Assembly: GCF_009184545.1 (NCBI RefSeq)
Contig: NZ_QJOW01000001.1
Coordinates: 496,001-560,000 of the forward strand
Direction of reading: 5' to 3'
Source: Halosegnis rubeus
GTDB taxonomy: Archaea > Halobacteriota > Halobacteria > Halobacteriales > Haloarculaceae
DNA length: 64,000 nucleotides
Below are positions 9,565-18,778 of this stretch, one piece after another. The stretch's first letter is position 1, and each line of letters opens with the position of its first letter. The notes under the pieces are model-generated. The model saw only the letters and a program-made list of their open reading frames with translations, made no database searches and was not told where the DNA came from. The translations under genes were made by a program, and so were the position numbers.

Positions 9565-9960
9565 ATGAGTAGCAGCTCAGTACTCGGTATCGCCCCGCTC
9601 CAGAGCGACGCCACGACGGGTGTCAGTGTCGTGTTCTTGCTGATTCTACTCGCGTTGACCGCCGTCATCATCGCCGGCGGCTGGAAGATGCTCGCGAAAG
9701 CCGGCGAACCCGGCTGGGGCGTCATCGTCCCCATCTACAACACGTACCTGTTCTTCAAGATTGGTGGCAACTCCGGCTGGTGGCTGTTGGCGCTCTTCGT
9801 CCCGCTCGTCAACCTCTATGCCCTCTACAGGATGTCGAGTGGAATCTCGGAGGCGTTCGGGCAGGGTGCGGGATTCACCGTCGGACTATTCCTCTTGCCG
9901 GGTATCTTCCACGCGATTCTCGGCTTCGGCGACTACCGGTATCGGGGGCGACCGAACTGA
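9565..9960 (+). CDS. small membrane protein resembling DUF5684
   Basis: 131 residues with four hydrophobic segments. The motif AGEPGWGVIVPIYNTYLFFK, followed by GGNSGWWLLALFVP and a C-terminal FGDYRYRGR, is the pattern of DUF5684-like membrane proteins, sometimes found fused to signal peptidase I in bacteria. A TATA-like CATATAC about 28 bases upstream of the ATG supports this start. Function unknown. Confidence 0.8.
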   Translation: MSSSSVLGIAPLQSDATTGVSVVFLLILLALTAVIIAGGWKMLAKAGEPGWGVIVPIYNTYLFFKIGGNSGWWLLALFVPLVNLYALYRMSSGISEAFGQGAGFTVGLFLLPGIFHAILGFGDYRYRGRPN

Positions 9961-9961
9961 C

Positions 9962-10990
9962 TCAGACGCCGACGATGACGCTCGTCGCGCCGAGCGTCTC
10001 GGCGACCACCCAGCCGACGAAGGCGAGATAGGCGGCGGCGAGCAGATACGCCTCCCCGCCCGTGAGGGTGAGGTCAGTCCGGAGGACGGTAAAGAGGAGA
10101 ATCGTCGCCACGGTCAACACGCCGAACATCGGTGCGGCGACGGCGAACGAGATCGGCGCGGTTCCCGCGATGAGGACGCCGACCGGAATCGCGACGAGCA
10201 GATCGAAGGTGTTCGAGCCGAGGACGTTGCCGAGGCTGGTGATGCCGTCACCGCCGCGGGCGGCCCGCACGCTGACGAGCGCGTCCGGGAGACTCGTCGC
10301 AGCGGCCAGAATCGTCACGCCGGCGAGGAACTCCGGAATTCCGAAGCTGGCGTTCAACACCTCGATTGCCCCCACGAGCGACTCAACGCCGAGGAGAATA
10401 AAGCCGAGTCCGAGCGCCAACAACCCCCAACTCCGCCACGCGTCGATGTCGTCGACGCGCTCGGCCTCGTGGTCGCTCACGTCCTGCCACTGGATGAATA
10501 GATACAGTCCGTACAGCGCGAGCGGAATCGCGGCCAGCGGACGAGTGACCTGTCCCCCCAGCCGGCTCACCTCCGTTGGGTAGTAGATGACGCCGAGCGC
10601 GAAGGTGATAACGAGCGCGGAGACGGCAATCATGTAAAACTGGGCTTCCTTGTAGACTATAGTGCGATCGGCCGAGACCGGGCCGTCGGCGATGACGCCG
10701 GCGAGCGCCGGAATCACGAGGATGTTGAAGATGGCGGAGCCGACGATGGCCCCGACGCCCATCGAGAAGGAGTCGCTGAGCGCGGTAATGACGACGCTCG
10801 CCAGTTCCGGAAAGCTGGAGCCGACGGCGACGACCACTGACCCCTGCACGACCGCCGGCAGTCCGTAGTATGCTGCGAGCTCGTCCGCAGAGCGCTCGAG
10901 CCAGCCGCTTCCCAGCCAGATGATGGCCGTCGTGACGGCGATGACGAGCGCGGCGGCGGGCGGCGTCGCCGGCACGAGTCCGAAGAACAT
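9962..10990 (-). CDS. sodium/calcium exchanger family protein (CaCA antiporter)
   Basis: 342 residues, about ten membrane helices, with the two inverted alpha repeats of the CaCA family. Repeat 1 has VAVGSSFPELASVV with GAIVGSAIFNILV; repeat 2 has ATSLPDALVSVRAARGG with GNVLGSNTFDLLV. The acidic residue in each repeat (E of FPELA, D of LPDAL) would bind the cation. It probably exchanges Ca2+ for Na+ or H+. The gene ends one base after the neighbouring convergent gene. Confidence 0.92.
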   Translation of the reverse strand: MFFGLVPATPPAAALVIAVTTAIIWLGSGWLERSADELAAYYGLPAVVQGSVVVAVGSSFPELASVVITALSDSFSMGVGAIVGSAIFNILVIPALAGVIADGPVSADRTIVYKEAQFYMIAVSALVITFALGVIYYPTEVSRLGGQVTRPLAAIPLALYGLYLFIQWQDVSDHEAERVDDIDAWRSWGLLALGLGFILLGVESLVGAIEVLNASFGIPEFLAGVTILAAATSLPDALVSVRAARGGDGITSLGNVLGSNTFDLLVAIPVGVLIAGTAPISFAVAAPMFGVLTVATILLFTVLRTDLTLTGGEAYLLAAAYLAFVGWVVAETLGATSVIVGV

Positions 10991-11020
10991 ACGCTGTCGT
11001 GGTCGCTCGCGGAGAAAAGT

Positions 11021-11449
11021 CTACTCTGTTTCGCCGAGTGTCACGTGTGCGTGGGCGGCGTTCGCGAGCGCGTCCGACCGCCCGTGTTCGCCCGGCGCGA
11101 GCGCGACCGTCCGGAGCCCGTGACGGTTTGCAACCTCGACGGCCGGTTTGAAGTCAGTATCACGCGACACCACGACGACGGTGTCGAGTTCGCCGCTCGC
11201 GACGAACTCGGTCATGTCGACGGCGAGTTTCACGTCCACGTCCCCGCTGGTGACTGTCACCTCGAAGCCGCGGGCCTCGGCGGCGCGAATCAGCTCCGGC
11301 GGTGCCCCCTCATCCAGATACAGCCGTTTCACGCCGAGTCGGCCCTCCTCATCTGCCGTGTCGCGAATCTCGTCGAGGTCCACGTCGAACTCCTCGCGGA
11401 AGACGTTCGGGCCGTCGACGAAGACGCCGACCCGCGCTGGCTCGTCCAT
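11021..11449 (-). CDS. NYN domain (PIN-like) endoribonuclease-type protein
   Basis: 142 residues forming a single NYN/LabA-like domain. The acidic catalytic positions are visible: FVDGPNVF near the N-terminus, DVDVKLAVDM in the middle and VSRDTDFKPAV towards the end. The family contains metal-dependent RNases; the substrate is unknown. The gene stands alone, 30 bp from the convergent exchanger start. Confidence 0.85.
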   Translation of the reverse strand: MDEPARVGVFVDGPNVFREEFDVDLDEIRDTADEEGRLGVKRLYLDEGAPPELIRAAEARGFEVTVTSGDVDVKLAVDMTEFVASGELDTVVVVSRDTDFKPAVEVANRHGLRTVALAPGEHGRSDALANAAHAHVTLGETE

Positions 11450-11505
11450 ACCGTCGGTTCACGCCGAGCGGCAAACCGCTATCGATGGCCCCCCAGTCTT
11501 TTTAA

Positions 11506-11551
11506 CTGAAAGTAGGCGCTAAGCCCCCTCCCTGCTCGCGCTTACTTTCAG
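11506..11551. repeat. inverted repeat with 9-bp arms in the NYN-gcvT gap
   Basis: CTGAAAGTA (11506-11514) and TACTTTCAG (11543-11551) are perfect inverted arms. A looser GGCGC/GCGC pairing extends inwards, and the loop carries a C-rich run (AAGCCCCCTCCCTG). T-rich and A-rich flanks surround it. It could be a transcription or RNA-stability hairpin, or a short mobile relic (MITE/PATE-like). It lies in a 241-bp space between divergent genes. Confidence 0.5.
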
Positions 11552-11690
11552 CTAAATAAACGTACCGTCACGCTCTCGGAGTGTGGTTCACCGGCTGAGC
11601 GGCGTACTGAGGTGCGTAGGTGACAGCCTGTCGGATACACTCGCAACCGGGAACCGAACGTATTAACGCTCGGCGCGAAACCGTCGATGT

Positions 11691-12788
11691 ATGGCCCTTC
11701 AAACGCCGCCGTTGCGTGCGGTGCACGCCGACCGTGGCGCGAAATTCACCGAGTTCGGCGGCTGGGACATGCCCGTCGAGTTCGACGGTATCCAGACCGA
11801 GCACGCGGCCGTCCGAAACGCGGCCGGACTGTTCGATGTCTCCCACATGGGCGAAATCGAAGTGTCCGGTCCCGACGCGACGGAACTGATGAACCGACTC
11901 ACGAGCAACAACGTGGCCGCCCTCGACGCGGGCGAGGCACAGTACGCCGCCATCACGACCGGGGACGGCACGATGCTCGACGACACCGTCGTCTACTTGC
12001 TCCCCGACGGCGAGACGTACCTCTTCGTCCCGAACGCGGGCGGTGACGACGACATTTTCGACCGCTGGGTCGCCCACCGAGACCGGTGGGACCTCGACGC
12101 GTCAGTCGAGAACGCGACAGAGGAGTACGCCATGTTCGCGCTCCAAGGTCCCGAGGCGGTTTCGGTCGCGGACGACCTCGCGGACGAGCATCTCGGCGGT
12201 CTCTCGCGGTTCACGGCGACGAACGCGACGCTCGCCGGGGCGGAGTGTCTCGTCGCCCGCACCGGCTACACCGGAGAGGACGGCGTCGAACTCCTGCTTT
12301 CACAGACAGATGCCGAGTCCGTCTGGAACGACATCGCCGACACCGGCGATGGATCGGTCCAGCCGTGTGGACTCGGCGCGCGCGACACCCTCCGCATCGA
12401 GGCGGGATTCCTGCTCGCGGGGCAGGATTTCCACCCGGAGACGGACCCGCGTACGCCGTTCGAGGCGGGTATCGGCTTCGCGGTCGACCTCGACACCGAG
12501 TTCGTCGGCCGTGACGCACTCGCCGACGCGACCGATCCCGACGAGCAGTTCACCGGCTTCAAACTCACCGAGCGGGGCGTCCCGCGGCACGGCTACGATA
12601 TCGTCAACACCGACAACCACGTCGTCGGCACGGTCACCTCGGGTACGATGAGCCCGACGCTCGGTGAGCCACTCGGGATGGGGTATCTCCCGATCGAGTA
12701 CGCCGACCCGGGGACGAACCTGCGGGTTGTCGTCCGCGGCAGCCAGAAAGACGCCCGCGTCCAGCAGCTTCCATTTTACAAACCATGA
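11691..12788 (+). CDS. gcvT: glycine cleavage system aminomethyltransferase (T protein)
   Basis: 365 residues, normal size. It begins with [20 protein letters not shown] and contains [31 protein letters not shown] and [18 protein letters not shown], all diagnostic of GcvT. The protein takes the aminomethyl group from lipoylated GcvH and gives methylene-tetrahydrofolate (or the archaeal equivalent) plus ammonia. The sequence TATTAAC about 27 bases upstream of the ATG is the probable TATA box. Its stop overlaps the gcvH start (ATGA). Confidence 0.96.
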   Translation: MALQTPPLRAVHADRGAKFTEFGGWDMPVEFDGIQTEHAAVRNAAGLFDVSHMGEIEVSGPDATELMNRLTSNNVAALDAGEAQYAAITTGDGTMLDDTVVYLLPDGETYLFVPNAGGDDDIFDRWVAHRDRWDLDASVENATEEYAMFALQGPEAVSVADDLADEHLGGLSRFTATNATLAGAECLVARTGYTGEDGVELLLSQTDAESVWNDIADTGDGSVQPCGLGARDTLRIEAGFLLAGQDFHPETDPRTPFEAGIGFAVDLDTEFVGRDALADATDPDEQFTGFKLTERGVPRHGYDIVNTDNHVVGTVTSGTMSPTLGEPLGMGYLPIEYADPGTNLRVVVRGSQKDARVQQLPFYKP

Positions 12789-13165
12789 GCTTCGACATCG
12801 ACACCGACTGTCGCTACCTGGAATCACACGAGTGGGTCCGTCCGGACGGAGACACCGCTCGAATCGGCATCACCGACTTCGCACAGGACGAACTCGGCGA
12901 CGTGGTGTTCGTCGAACTGCCGAGCGAGGGCGACGACGTGACGAGAGACGCCGAGTTCGGCGTCGTGGAATCCATCAAGGCGGTTTCGGATCTCTACGCG
13001 CCCGTCTCCGGTGAGGTCGTCGCCGTGAACGAACGGCTGTTCGACGAGCCGGAACTCGTCAACGACGACCCCTTCGGCGACGGCTGGATGCTGGAGGTCG
13101 CCTACGAGGAGTCGGACTTCGATGGCCTGCTCACGGCCAAAGAGTACCGCGACCAGACCGAGTAA
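12785..13165 (+). CDS. gcvH: glycine cleavage system H protein
   Basis: 126 residues. The lipoylation site lysine is in [18 protein letters not shown] (near residue 63), preceded by the usual [19 protein letters not shown]. This is the mobile lipoyl carrier linking the P, T and L proteins. It overlaps gcvT by 4 bp, so it is translationally coupled. A 293-bp gap separates it from gcvPA. Confidence 0.97.
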   Translation: MSFDIDTDCRYLESHEWVRPDGDTARIGITDFAQDELGDVVFVELPSEGDDVTRDAEFGVVESIKAVSDLYAPVSGEVVAVNERLFDEPELVNDDPFGDGWMLEVAYEESDFDGLLTAKEYRDQTE

Positions 13166-13335
13166 CGACTCGCTTCCCTTCGCTGCCGTGTGTGGCGAAC
13201 AGACGGCTACCTACGCGCGACGGGACGCCGTACTACCGTCTCGGCCGTCGCGGGCGACTCGTCAGAGCATCGCCGAGGTTGGTGCGGCTTCCCCCTTGAA
13301 CACTCACACGAGCGCGCGAGTATCGCCTGAATCAA

Positions 13336-13355
13336 CCACGTTCGTGGATATATCC
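13336..13355 (+). promoter_or_regulatory. palindromic promoter candidate upstream of gcvPA
   Basis: Two abutting palindromes sit in the gcvH-gcvPA gap: CCACG-TT-CGTGG (13336-13347) and the perfect GGATATATCC (13346-13355). The second contains a TATA box. A start site about 25 bases downstream would leave a leader of roughly 80 nt before gcvPA. The rest of the 13166-13458 gap shows no gene apart from an 8-codon ATG frame (13436-13462) that overlaps the gcvPA start. Confidence 0.4.
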
Positions 13356-13458
13356 CCTATTCTGTCGTCCAGTGTAGCCGCAAACGTGTCGACGAAATCG
13401 GGGGTATCAAGAGTCGGGAGCCGTTACAGTGGACAATGACAGACGCGGAGGGTTCTCG

Positions 13459-14787
13459 ATGAGCGGTAGCCCGTATGCACCCCACACGGCGAGTGAGACG
13501 ACCGCGATGCTGGACGCCATCGGCGTCGACAGCGAGGAGGCGCTGTTCGACATTCCCGAGTCGGTTCGGTTCGACGGCGAGTTCGGTATCGACGCGAAGA
13601 GCGAACAGGCCGCCCGCCGTGCGGTGGCGTCGACACTGGCCGACAACGACGACCTGACCGAGTTCCTCGGTCGCGGCCACTACGACCACTACGTCCCGTC
13701 CGTTGTCGACCACCTCGCCGACCGCTCGGAGTTCATCACCTCCTACACGCAGTACCAACCGGAGGTCGCACAGGGATTCCTGCAGGCGCTGTTCGAGTAC
13801 CAGTCCATGCTCGTCGAGCTGACGGGGCTTGAGGTGGCGAACTGCTCGATGTACGACGCCGCCACGGCTCTCGGTGAGGCCGCCACGCTCGCCGAGCGGC
13901 TGCGCTCGATCTCTGGCACGCGCGTGCTCGTTCCCGACCTGTTACACGAGGGTCGCCGCGGCGTCCTCGACAACTACGTCGCCGGCAGTGACCTTACAGT
14001 CGAGACGTATCCGACGGCGGACGGAAACGTCGACCGCGAAGCGCTCACGGAACAGGTCGACGAGACGACCGCGATGGTGTACGCGGAAAACCCGACCGTC
14101 CGAGGCACCATCGAGGAAGGACTCGATACCGTCGGCGACCTCGCCGACGAACACGACGCACTGTTCACGCTCGGAACCGACATCGTCGCGCTCGCACTCC
14201 TGGAAGAGCCGGCGAGCGTCGGTGCAGACGTGGTCGTCGGCGACGGGAGCGCGCTCGGACTCGGCTCCGCGTACGGCTTCGGACTCGGACTGTTCGCCTG
14301 CCGCGGCGACCGCGAGCTCCTCCGGCAGGTGCCTGGCCGACTCGTCGGTGCGAGCGAGGACAGCGACGACCGCCGCGCGTACACGCTGACGCTCCAGACG
14401 CGCGAACAGCATATCCGCCGGGAGCGGGCCACCTCGAATATCTGCTCGAATCAGGCGTGGGTCGCGCTCCGAACGGCGATGCACGTCGCCTCCCTCGGCC
14501 CGGATGGTCTCGTGGAGTTGGCGAACGACAGCGTTCGCCGCGCCCGCGAGACAGCCGGCCGGTTGGATGAACTCACAGGGGTACAGGCACCGGTCCACGA
14601 CCGCCATCACTTCCGCGAGTTCGTCGCGCGGGTCGACCAGCCGGCCGAGGCAATCGCCGCCGACCTCGAAGCCGAGGGATACGCTGTCCACGCCGTGGGC
14701 GACCACGAGATACAGGTCTGCGTGACGGAGGCGAACGAGCAGGCCCTCGACGGTTTCGTCGCGGCCGTCTCGGAGGTGGTTCGGTGA
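13459..14787 (+). CDS. gcvPA: glycine dehydrogenase (decarboxylating) subunit 1
   Basis: 442 residues from the ATG at 13459. This is the N-terminal half of the split P protein: [10 protein letters not shown] at the start, [38 protein letters not shown], and the C-terminal [19 protein letters not shown]. It pairs with GcvPB, which carries the PLP lysine, to decarboxylate glycine. An upstream GTG at 13429 is possible, but the ATG gives the conserved N-terminus. The last codons overlap the gcvPB start (GTGA). Confidence 0.96.
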   Translation: MSGSPYAPHTASETTAMLDAIGVDSEEALFDIPESVRFDGEFGIDAKSEQAARRAVASTLADNDDLTEFLGRGHYDHYVPSVVDHLADRSEFITSYTQYQPEVAQGFLQALFEYQSMLVELTGLEVANCSMYDAATALGEAATLAERLRSISGTRVLVPDLLHEGRRGVLDNYVAGSDLTVETYPTADGNVDREALTEQVDETTAMVYAENPTVRGTIEEGLDTVGDLADEHDALFTLGTDIVALALLEEPASVGADVVVGDGSALGLGSAYGFGLGLFACRGDRELLRQVPGRLVGASEDSDDRRAYTLTLQTREQHIRRERATSNICSNQAWVALRTAMHVASLGPDGLVELANDSVRRARETAGRLDELTGVQAPVHDRHHFREFVARVDQPAEAIAADLEAEGYAVHAVGDHEIQVCVTEANEQALDGFVAAVSEVVR

Positions 14788-16247
14788 GCCGCCAACAAGA
14801 GCGCCCCGACGAGCAGTCGGAGACGCTCACCTTCGAGCAGGCGTCGTGGGTCGACCCCGACGGCGACCGCTACGAGCCGCTGTTGTCGGAGAAAGGCTCC
14901 GAGACCGTCGAGGTGGACTCCGAGCTTCCCGACGACCTGACTCGTGATTCGCTGGAACTCCCGAACCCCTCCGAGCCGGAGCTCGCGCGCCACTACACCC
15001 GGCTCTCGGAGATGAACTACGGCGTCGAATCCGGTCCGTTCCCGCTCGGCTCCTGCACGATGAAGTACAACCCGAAGTTCACCGAGGACCTCGCGGCGCG
15101 GGCGGACGCCTCGATACATCCCGACCGCTCCGAGCGGAGCACACAGGGGACACTCGGTCTCTTACATGAACTGCAGACGTATCTCGGCGACATCGGCGGG
15201 ATGGACGCTGTCACCCTCCAGCCACCGGCTGGTGCGGCGGGTGAGTTCACCGGAATCCTCGTCGCGAAGTCGTACCACGAGGCGAACGGCGACGAGCGCA
15301 GCGAGGTCATCATCCCGGAGTCGGCCCACGGAACGAACTTCGCAACCGCAGCGATGGCCGGCTACGACGTGGTCTCGCTCCCGTCGAACGAGGCGGGCCG
15401 CGTCGACACCGAGGCGCTAGAGGCAGCACTTTCGGAGGAGACGGCCGCGCTCATGTTGACGAATCCGAACACGCTCGGCCTGTTCGAGCGCGACATCGAG
15501 GAAATCGCCGAGATGGTCCACGACGTTGGCGGCATCCTCTACTACGACGGCGCGAACCTGAACGCCCTGCTCGGGCGTGCGCGACCCGGAGACATGGGCT
15601 TCGACGTCATGCACTACAACGTCCACAAGACGTTCGCCACGCCACACGGCGGTGGTGGCCCGGGAGCCGGTCCGGTCGGCGTCACCGAGGAGCTCCGGGA
15701 GTTCCTGCCAGACCCACACGTCCGCGCGACCGACACCGGCTACGAGACGCACACGCCGGACAACTCGATCGGAAAGGTCCACGGCTACGACGGCAACTGG
15801 CTCGTTCTCCTGAAGGCTCACGCTTACATCACCCGCCTCGGGGACGCGGGACTCGCCGACGCGAGCGCGAAGGCCGTCCTCAACGCCAACTATCTAGCAG
15901 AGCAGATCGACTACGAAATTCCGTTCGGCCCGTTCCACCACGAGTTCGTCGCGTCCGCGGGCGAGCAGGATGCCGCCGACGCCGCAAAGCGAATGCTCGA
16001 TTTCGGCGTCCACCCCCCGACGACGAAGTGGCCCGAAATCGTCCCCGAGGCGCTGATGACCGAGCCGACCGAAATCGAGTCGAAACGCACCCTCGACCAG
16101 CTCGCGGCGGCGTTCAACGCCGCGAGCGCGAGCGACACCGACACCATCGAGCACGCGCCGAGCCGCACCGCTGCCGGGCGAATCGACCAGACTAGCGCGG
16201 CACGAAACCCGCGACTGTCGTGGCAGGCGCTCGACGACGAAGAGTAG
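14784..16247 (+). CDS. gcvPB: glycine dehydrogenase (decarboxylating) subunit 2
   Basis: 487 residues from a GTG overlapping the gcvPA stop. [16 protein letters not shown] and the PLP-binding lysine in [19 protein letters not shown] (about residue 286) identify the C-terminal half of glycine decarboxylase. With GcvPA it releases CO2 from glycine and passes the aminomethyl group to GcvH. Four bases separate its stop from that of the convergent zinc-ribbon gene. Confidence 0.97.
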   Translation: MSRQQERPDEQSETLTFEQASWVDPDGDRYEPLLSEKGSETVEVDSELPDDLTRDSLELPNPSEPELARHYTRLSEMNYGVESGPFPLGSCTMKYNPKFTEDLAARADASIHPDRSERSTQGTLGLLHELQTYLGDIGGMDAVTLQPPAGAAGEFTGILVAKSYHEANGDERSEVIIPESAHGTNFATAAMAGYDVVSLPSNEAGRVDTEALEAALSEETAALMLTNPNTLGLFERDIEEIAEMVHDVGGILYYDGANLNALLGRARPGDMGFDVMHYNVHKTFATPHGGGGPGAGPVGVTEELREFLPDPHVRATDTGYETHTPDNSIGKVHGYDGNWLVLLKAHAYITRLGDAGLADASAKAVLNANYLAEQIDYEIPFGPFHHEFVASAGEQDAADAAKRMLDFGVHPPTTKWPEIVPEALMTEPTEIESKRTLDQLAAAFNAASASDTDTIEHAPSRTAAGRIDQTSAARNPRLSWQALDDEE

Positions 16248-16251
16248 TCGC

Positions 16252-16428
16252 TTACGCGGCGTTCGTATCGACGGCGACATCGCCGTTCGCGATGCGCACG
16301 AAGCCGTACTCGCAGTCGGGGCAGTGCCACTTCGCCTTCGTGCCGAGGTGGACCTTCATCGCGGCCGCACGATAGAACGTCTTCTCCTCGCCACACTCCG
16401 GGCAGTCGCGGTCGAGTTCGAGGCTCAT
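16252..16428 (-). CDS. small zinc-ribbon protein (possibly DUF7838)
   Basis: 58 residues from the ATG at 16428. Two CxxC knuckles (CPECGE near residue 9 and CPDCEYGFV near residue 36) form a zinc ribbon, a common haloarchaeal small-protein type. A TATA-like element (TTTATC on this strand, 16483-16488) lies upstream. A 5-codon ATG frame (16442-16425) ends over the start codon. Function unknown; nucleic-acid or protein binding is the usual guess. Confidence 0.75.
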   Translation of the reverse strand: MSLELDRDCPECGEEKTFYRAAAMKVHLGTKAKWHCPDCEYGFVRIANGDVAVDTNAA

Positions 16429-16608
16429 ACCCGTATTCTCATCGCCGGCCACCTGAACGTACCGGATTCTGGTGTCGGAGCTGATAAACTCTATTCGGGG
16501 ATACGAAAACCGCAGTCCAGTAGTTGAGACTGGCTGACTCAATGCACACGGTTTCGATCGGCTCCGCCGGTGTCTGATTTATTGACGCCCGCCGTCGAAT
16601 CCGTGGGT

Positions 16609-16641
16609 ATGCACGCCGTAATCAGGTCGGTTTCCACGTGA
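16609..16641 (+). CDS. possible 10-residue leader ORF overlapping the next gene start
   Basis: ATG at 16609 encodes MHAVIRSVST and stops at a TGA that overlaps the GTG start of the DoxX-like gene (GTGA). A TATA box (TTTATT, 16578-16583) predicts transcription starting within a few bases of this ATG, so the micro-ORF would be the first thing translated on a leaderless transcript. Translational coupling is inferred. The alternative is a frameshifted N-terminus of the main gene. Confidence 0.35.
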   Translation: MHAVIRSVST

Positions 16642-17072
16642 GCCGGGATACTCGCTTTGCTAATCGTGTCGCGACCATCGACCGGCTTCCACTCGCGCGC
16701 GCTGCACTCGCCGCAGCGATTACGCTCGCCGGTGTTCACAAACTCGTTGCGCCGGCACCGTGGGACGCGATGGTCGTCCAGTCGTGGGCCGACACGCTGT
16801 TACCCGTCTCGACTCGGACGTGGACACTCGCAAACGCGGTCGGGGAGCTACTCGTCGGGCTACTGCTGTTCACTACCCGCTACACCGCACCGCTCGCAGC
16901 GTTCGTGTTCCTCTCGCTGTCGGGCACGCTCTGTTACATCGCGCTCGCCGCGGTGACCGGCGCGAACGTCGGAATCGGGACCGAACTGCTCGTCATCATC
17001 GCGATTCACGACATCGGGTTGGCGGGACTTGCGGCCCGGGTCACGCTCGATGCACTCACACGCGACTCTTAA
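16638..17072 (+). CDS. DoxX-like membrane protein
   Basis: 144 residues, four hydrophobic helices: AALAAAITLAGVHKLVAP, LANAVGELLVGLLLF, AAFVFLSLSGTLCYIALAAV, and ELLVIIAIHDIGLAG. The F/V-x-G-x-x-K-L pattern after helix 1 resembles DoxX/DoxD-type proteins. The GTG start is preceded by a short coupled reading frame. It overlaps the convergent VOC gene by 17 bp. Function unknown. Confidence 0.65.
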   Translation: MSRDTRFANRVATIDRLPLARAALAAAITLAGVHKLVAPAPWDAMVVQSWADTLLPVSTRTWTLANAVGELLVGLLLFTTRYTAPLAAFVFLSLSGTLCYIALAAVTGANVGIGTELLVIIAIHDIGLAGLAARVTLDALTRDS

Positions 17073-17448
17073 GTTCGACCCGATAGCCGAACGGGTCGCG
17101 AACGTACACCGCGCCCGCGACGCCCGTCGCGCCGAGTGGCGAATCGAGTTCCTTCTCGATATCGACGCCGGCCTCCGTAAGCTGTGATTTTACCGTCTCG
17201 ATGTCCTCCTCGACGACGATACAGAGGTGGTCGTAGTTCACCGCCGCCTGTGGCTCGAAGTCGTCGGTCGGCCAGAGATGGACAACGCCCGTCGCGGAGA
17301 GCCGCACGTCGAAGAAGGGCTTTTCGCCCGCCTCGTAGAGGTCGTCCTCGATTGTGAAGCCGAGCTTTTGCTCGTAGAACTCCCGTGCCGGCTGTTTCCC
17401 GTCGGCCGGGACGTTCAGGTTCACGTGGTCGATGTGGCTCGCCTGCAT
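17056..17448 (-). CDS. VOC-family (glyoxalase/dioxygenase fold) protein
   Basis: 130 residues with one complete VOC fold of two beta-alpha-beta3 modules: HIDHVNLNVPADGKQPAREF at the N-terminus, YDHLCIVVEED in the middle and YVRDPFGYRVELKS at the end. The metal-ligand positions (H near residue 8, H in YDHL, E in VELK) are present. The reaction cannot be assigned; lactoylglutathione lyase or ring-cleaving relatives are possible. Confidence 0.8.
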   Translation of the reverse strand: MQASHIDHVNLNVPADGKQPAREFYEQKLGFTIEDDLYEAGEKPFFDVRLSATGVVHLWPTDDFEPQAAVNYDHLCIVVEEDIETVKSQLTEAGVDIEKELDSPLGATGVAGAVYVRDPFGYRVELKSRV

Positions 17449-17537
17449 ACCCGTGTTTGGGACGCGCCGGCAGAAAAGCTGTTCCGGCGTGGTCAGCGTG
17501 GGTGCGAATTAAACCGCCGGCGGTCGTACCCCGAGTC

Positions 17538-18074
17538 ATGAAGGTGTACACCGGCCGCGGTGACGAGGGAATGACCGACCTCCGGGACATGTCGCGCGTC
17601 TCGAAGACAAGTTTCCGCATCGAGGCGTACGGCACCGTCGACGAGGCGAACTCAGCTATCGGCGTGCTCCGACCCTCGGGCTACGACGACGTGGACGAAC
17701 AGCTCCGTGAGATCCAAAATCACCTCCACATCGTACAGGCGGACCTCGCAACGCCAGACCCGGAAGACGAGGACACGCCACACCTCCAGCCGGAACACAC
17801 CGAGTGGCTGGAGGAGCTTATCGACGGTTACGACGACGAACTGGAGCCGCTGGAGTCGTTCATCCTCCCGAGCGGGAGCGACGTGGGCGCACGGCTCCAC
17901 CAGGCCCGCGCCATCTGTCGACGCGCCGAGCGCCGGTGTGTCGACCTCGCCGGCGACGAGCCGATCAACGCCGAGGTCGTCGCGTACCTGAACCGGCTCT
18001 CCGACGCGCTGTTCGTCCTCGCGCGTGTCGTGAACGCACGCGACGGCATCGAAGAGGAATCGCCGCAGTACTGA
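17538..18074 (+). CDS. cob(I)alamin adenosyltransferase, PduO type
   Basis: 178 residues. The N-terminal ATP-binding motif is KVYTGRGDEGMTDL; SFRIEAYGTVDEANSAIGVL follows, and the C-terminal RAICRRAERRCVDLAG and YLNRLSDALFVLARVVN are the PduO/MMAB signatures. The enzyme adds the 5'-deoxyadenosyl group to reduced cobalamin. A propionyl-CoA carboxylase is encoded in the same window, consistent with a B12-dependent methylmalonyl-CoA route, although no mutase is visible here. Confidence 0.95.
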   Translation: MKVYTGRGDEGMTDLRDMSRVSKTSFRIEAYGTVDEANSAIGVLRPSGYDDVDEQLREIQNHLHIVQADLATPDPEDEDTPHLQPEHTEWLEELIDGYDDELEPLESFILPSGSDVGARLHQARAICRRAERRCVDLAGDEPINAEVVAYLNRLSDALFVLARVVNARDGIEEESPQY

Positions 18075-18089
18075 GCTACCGAAGCGTAG

Positions 18090-18097
18090 TTCTTAAG
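18090..18097 (+). promoter_or_regulatory. TATA box of tRNA-Val
   Basis: TTCTTAAG, about 27-34 bases upstream of the first tRNA base, is placed as expected for an archaeal tRNA promoter. Confidence 0.5.
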
Positions 18098-18123
18098 CAT
18101 AGCCACGGGGTACGAACGAGTAC

Positions 18124-18198
18124 GGGTTGGTGGTCTAGTCCGGTTATGACACCTCCTTCACACGGAGGAAGCCGGCGGTTCAAATCCGCCCCGACCCA
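18124..18198 (+). tRNA. tRNA-Val(CAC)
   Basis: 75-nt cloverleaf. Acceptor GGGTTGG pairs with CCGACCC (one G-T). The anticodon arm CCTCC-TTCACAC-GGAGG gives anticodon CAC. The T-arm is GGCGG-TTCAAAT-CCGCC, with discriminator A and no encoded CCA. The gene is intact. Its last 14 bases plus one are repeated at 30835-30849, marking it as the attachment site of an integrated element. Confidence 0.95.
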
Positions 18199-18199
18199 T
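18185..18199 (+). repeat. left attachment repeat (attL core)
   Basis: 15 bp, TCCGCCCCGACCCAT, comprising the 3' T-stem and acceptor strand of tRNA-Val plus one base. Identical to 30835-30849. Confidence 0.85.
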
Positions 18200-18722
18200 A
18201 CGCGGCACGTACGGATTGTATTCGACTGTATTCCTCGGTTTTAGGCCTTCTAACCGAAGAATCTGTTATATCGACGTAGATTTCGAGGTCGTGAATCCAT
18301 TCGGTCGTTGCACGCGGAGACCCTCCGTATAGCGATCCGGTTATTGACAACGGTTGCTCATATATAAACGTGGGTGCTGATGGGTGGCTCTGGAGCGCGC
18401 AAGAACTGCCCGTGGACTTGGCCTTCCCGATGGGCAGTTGCTGTCTGGTACGGACAGCCCTACGACCTCGTACGCGTCTTCAAGATCAGTTGGCGTGCGC
18501 CCTGACCAGTGGACTTCGGTTCGGGGAGGCGGCATCATACTCACGGTTCAAATGCCCACGGAGCGGTGCGTGGGCGACCCCCTCGGATTCCCTCACGACC
18601 AATTCGTTAAACTCGACGCGGTACTCTTCGCGTCCCGCGCGGATTCTCGTCTATGTTCCAACTGAGAAGAGGCTGGAAGTCACAATCCTTCACCCGGGGG
18701 ATTCCGACGGTATAGAGGCTTG
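18200..18722 (+). other. non-coding left end of the element, possible structured RNA
   Basis: No convincing gene. A strong TATA box (TATATAAA, 18360-18367) is followed by three perfect stem-loops: AACTGCCC/GGGCAGTT (18404-18439), immediately GCTGTC/GACAGC (18440-18458), then GCCCACG/CGTGGGC (18554-18575). Short reading frames on both strands lack a start and family resemblance. A structured transcript is possible; degenerate coding remnants are the alternative. Confidence 0.35.
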
Positions 18723-18776
18723 TTGTAAACTAAAATGCGGAAGATCTTTTAACTGTTAAGACAATATAGTTTACAA
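18723..18776 (+). promoter_or_regulatory. operator-like inverted repeat around the AbiE-like promoter
   Basis: Perfect 10-bp arms TTGTAAACTA (18723-18732) and TAGTTTACAA (18767-18776), with a 34-bp spacer that contains the TATA-like TTTTAA (18747-18752). The second arm ends two bases before the ATG. This fits autorepression by the winged-helix protein encoded next, as known for AbiEi antitoxins. Confidence 0.65.
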
Positions 18777-18778
18777 AG

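Noticed and set aside
13166-13458. Glycine riboswitch between gcvH and gcvPA.
   Set aside because: I could not find the conserved glycine-aptamer core, and such riboswitches are not established in haloarchaea. The palindromic promoter is what can be seen.
18341-18759. Several 60-130 residue frames at the left end of the island.
   Set aside because: They overlap on three frames and both strands, have mixed codon use, and lack promoters at the right distance. The inverted repeats explain the region better.
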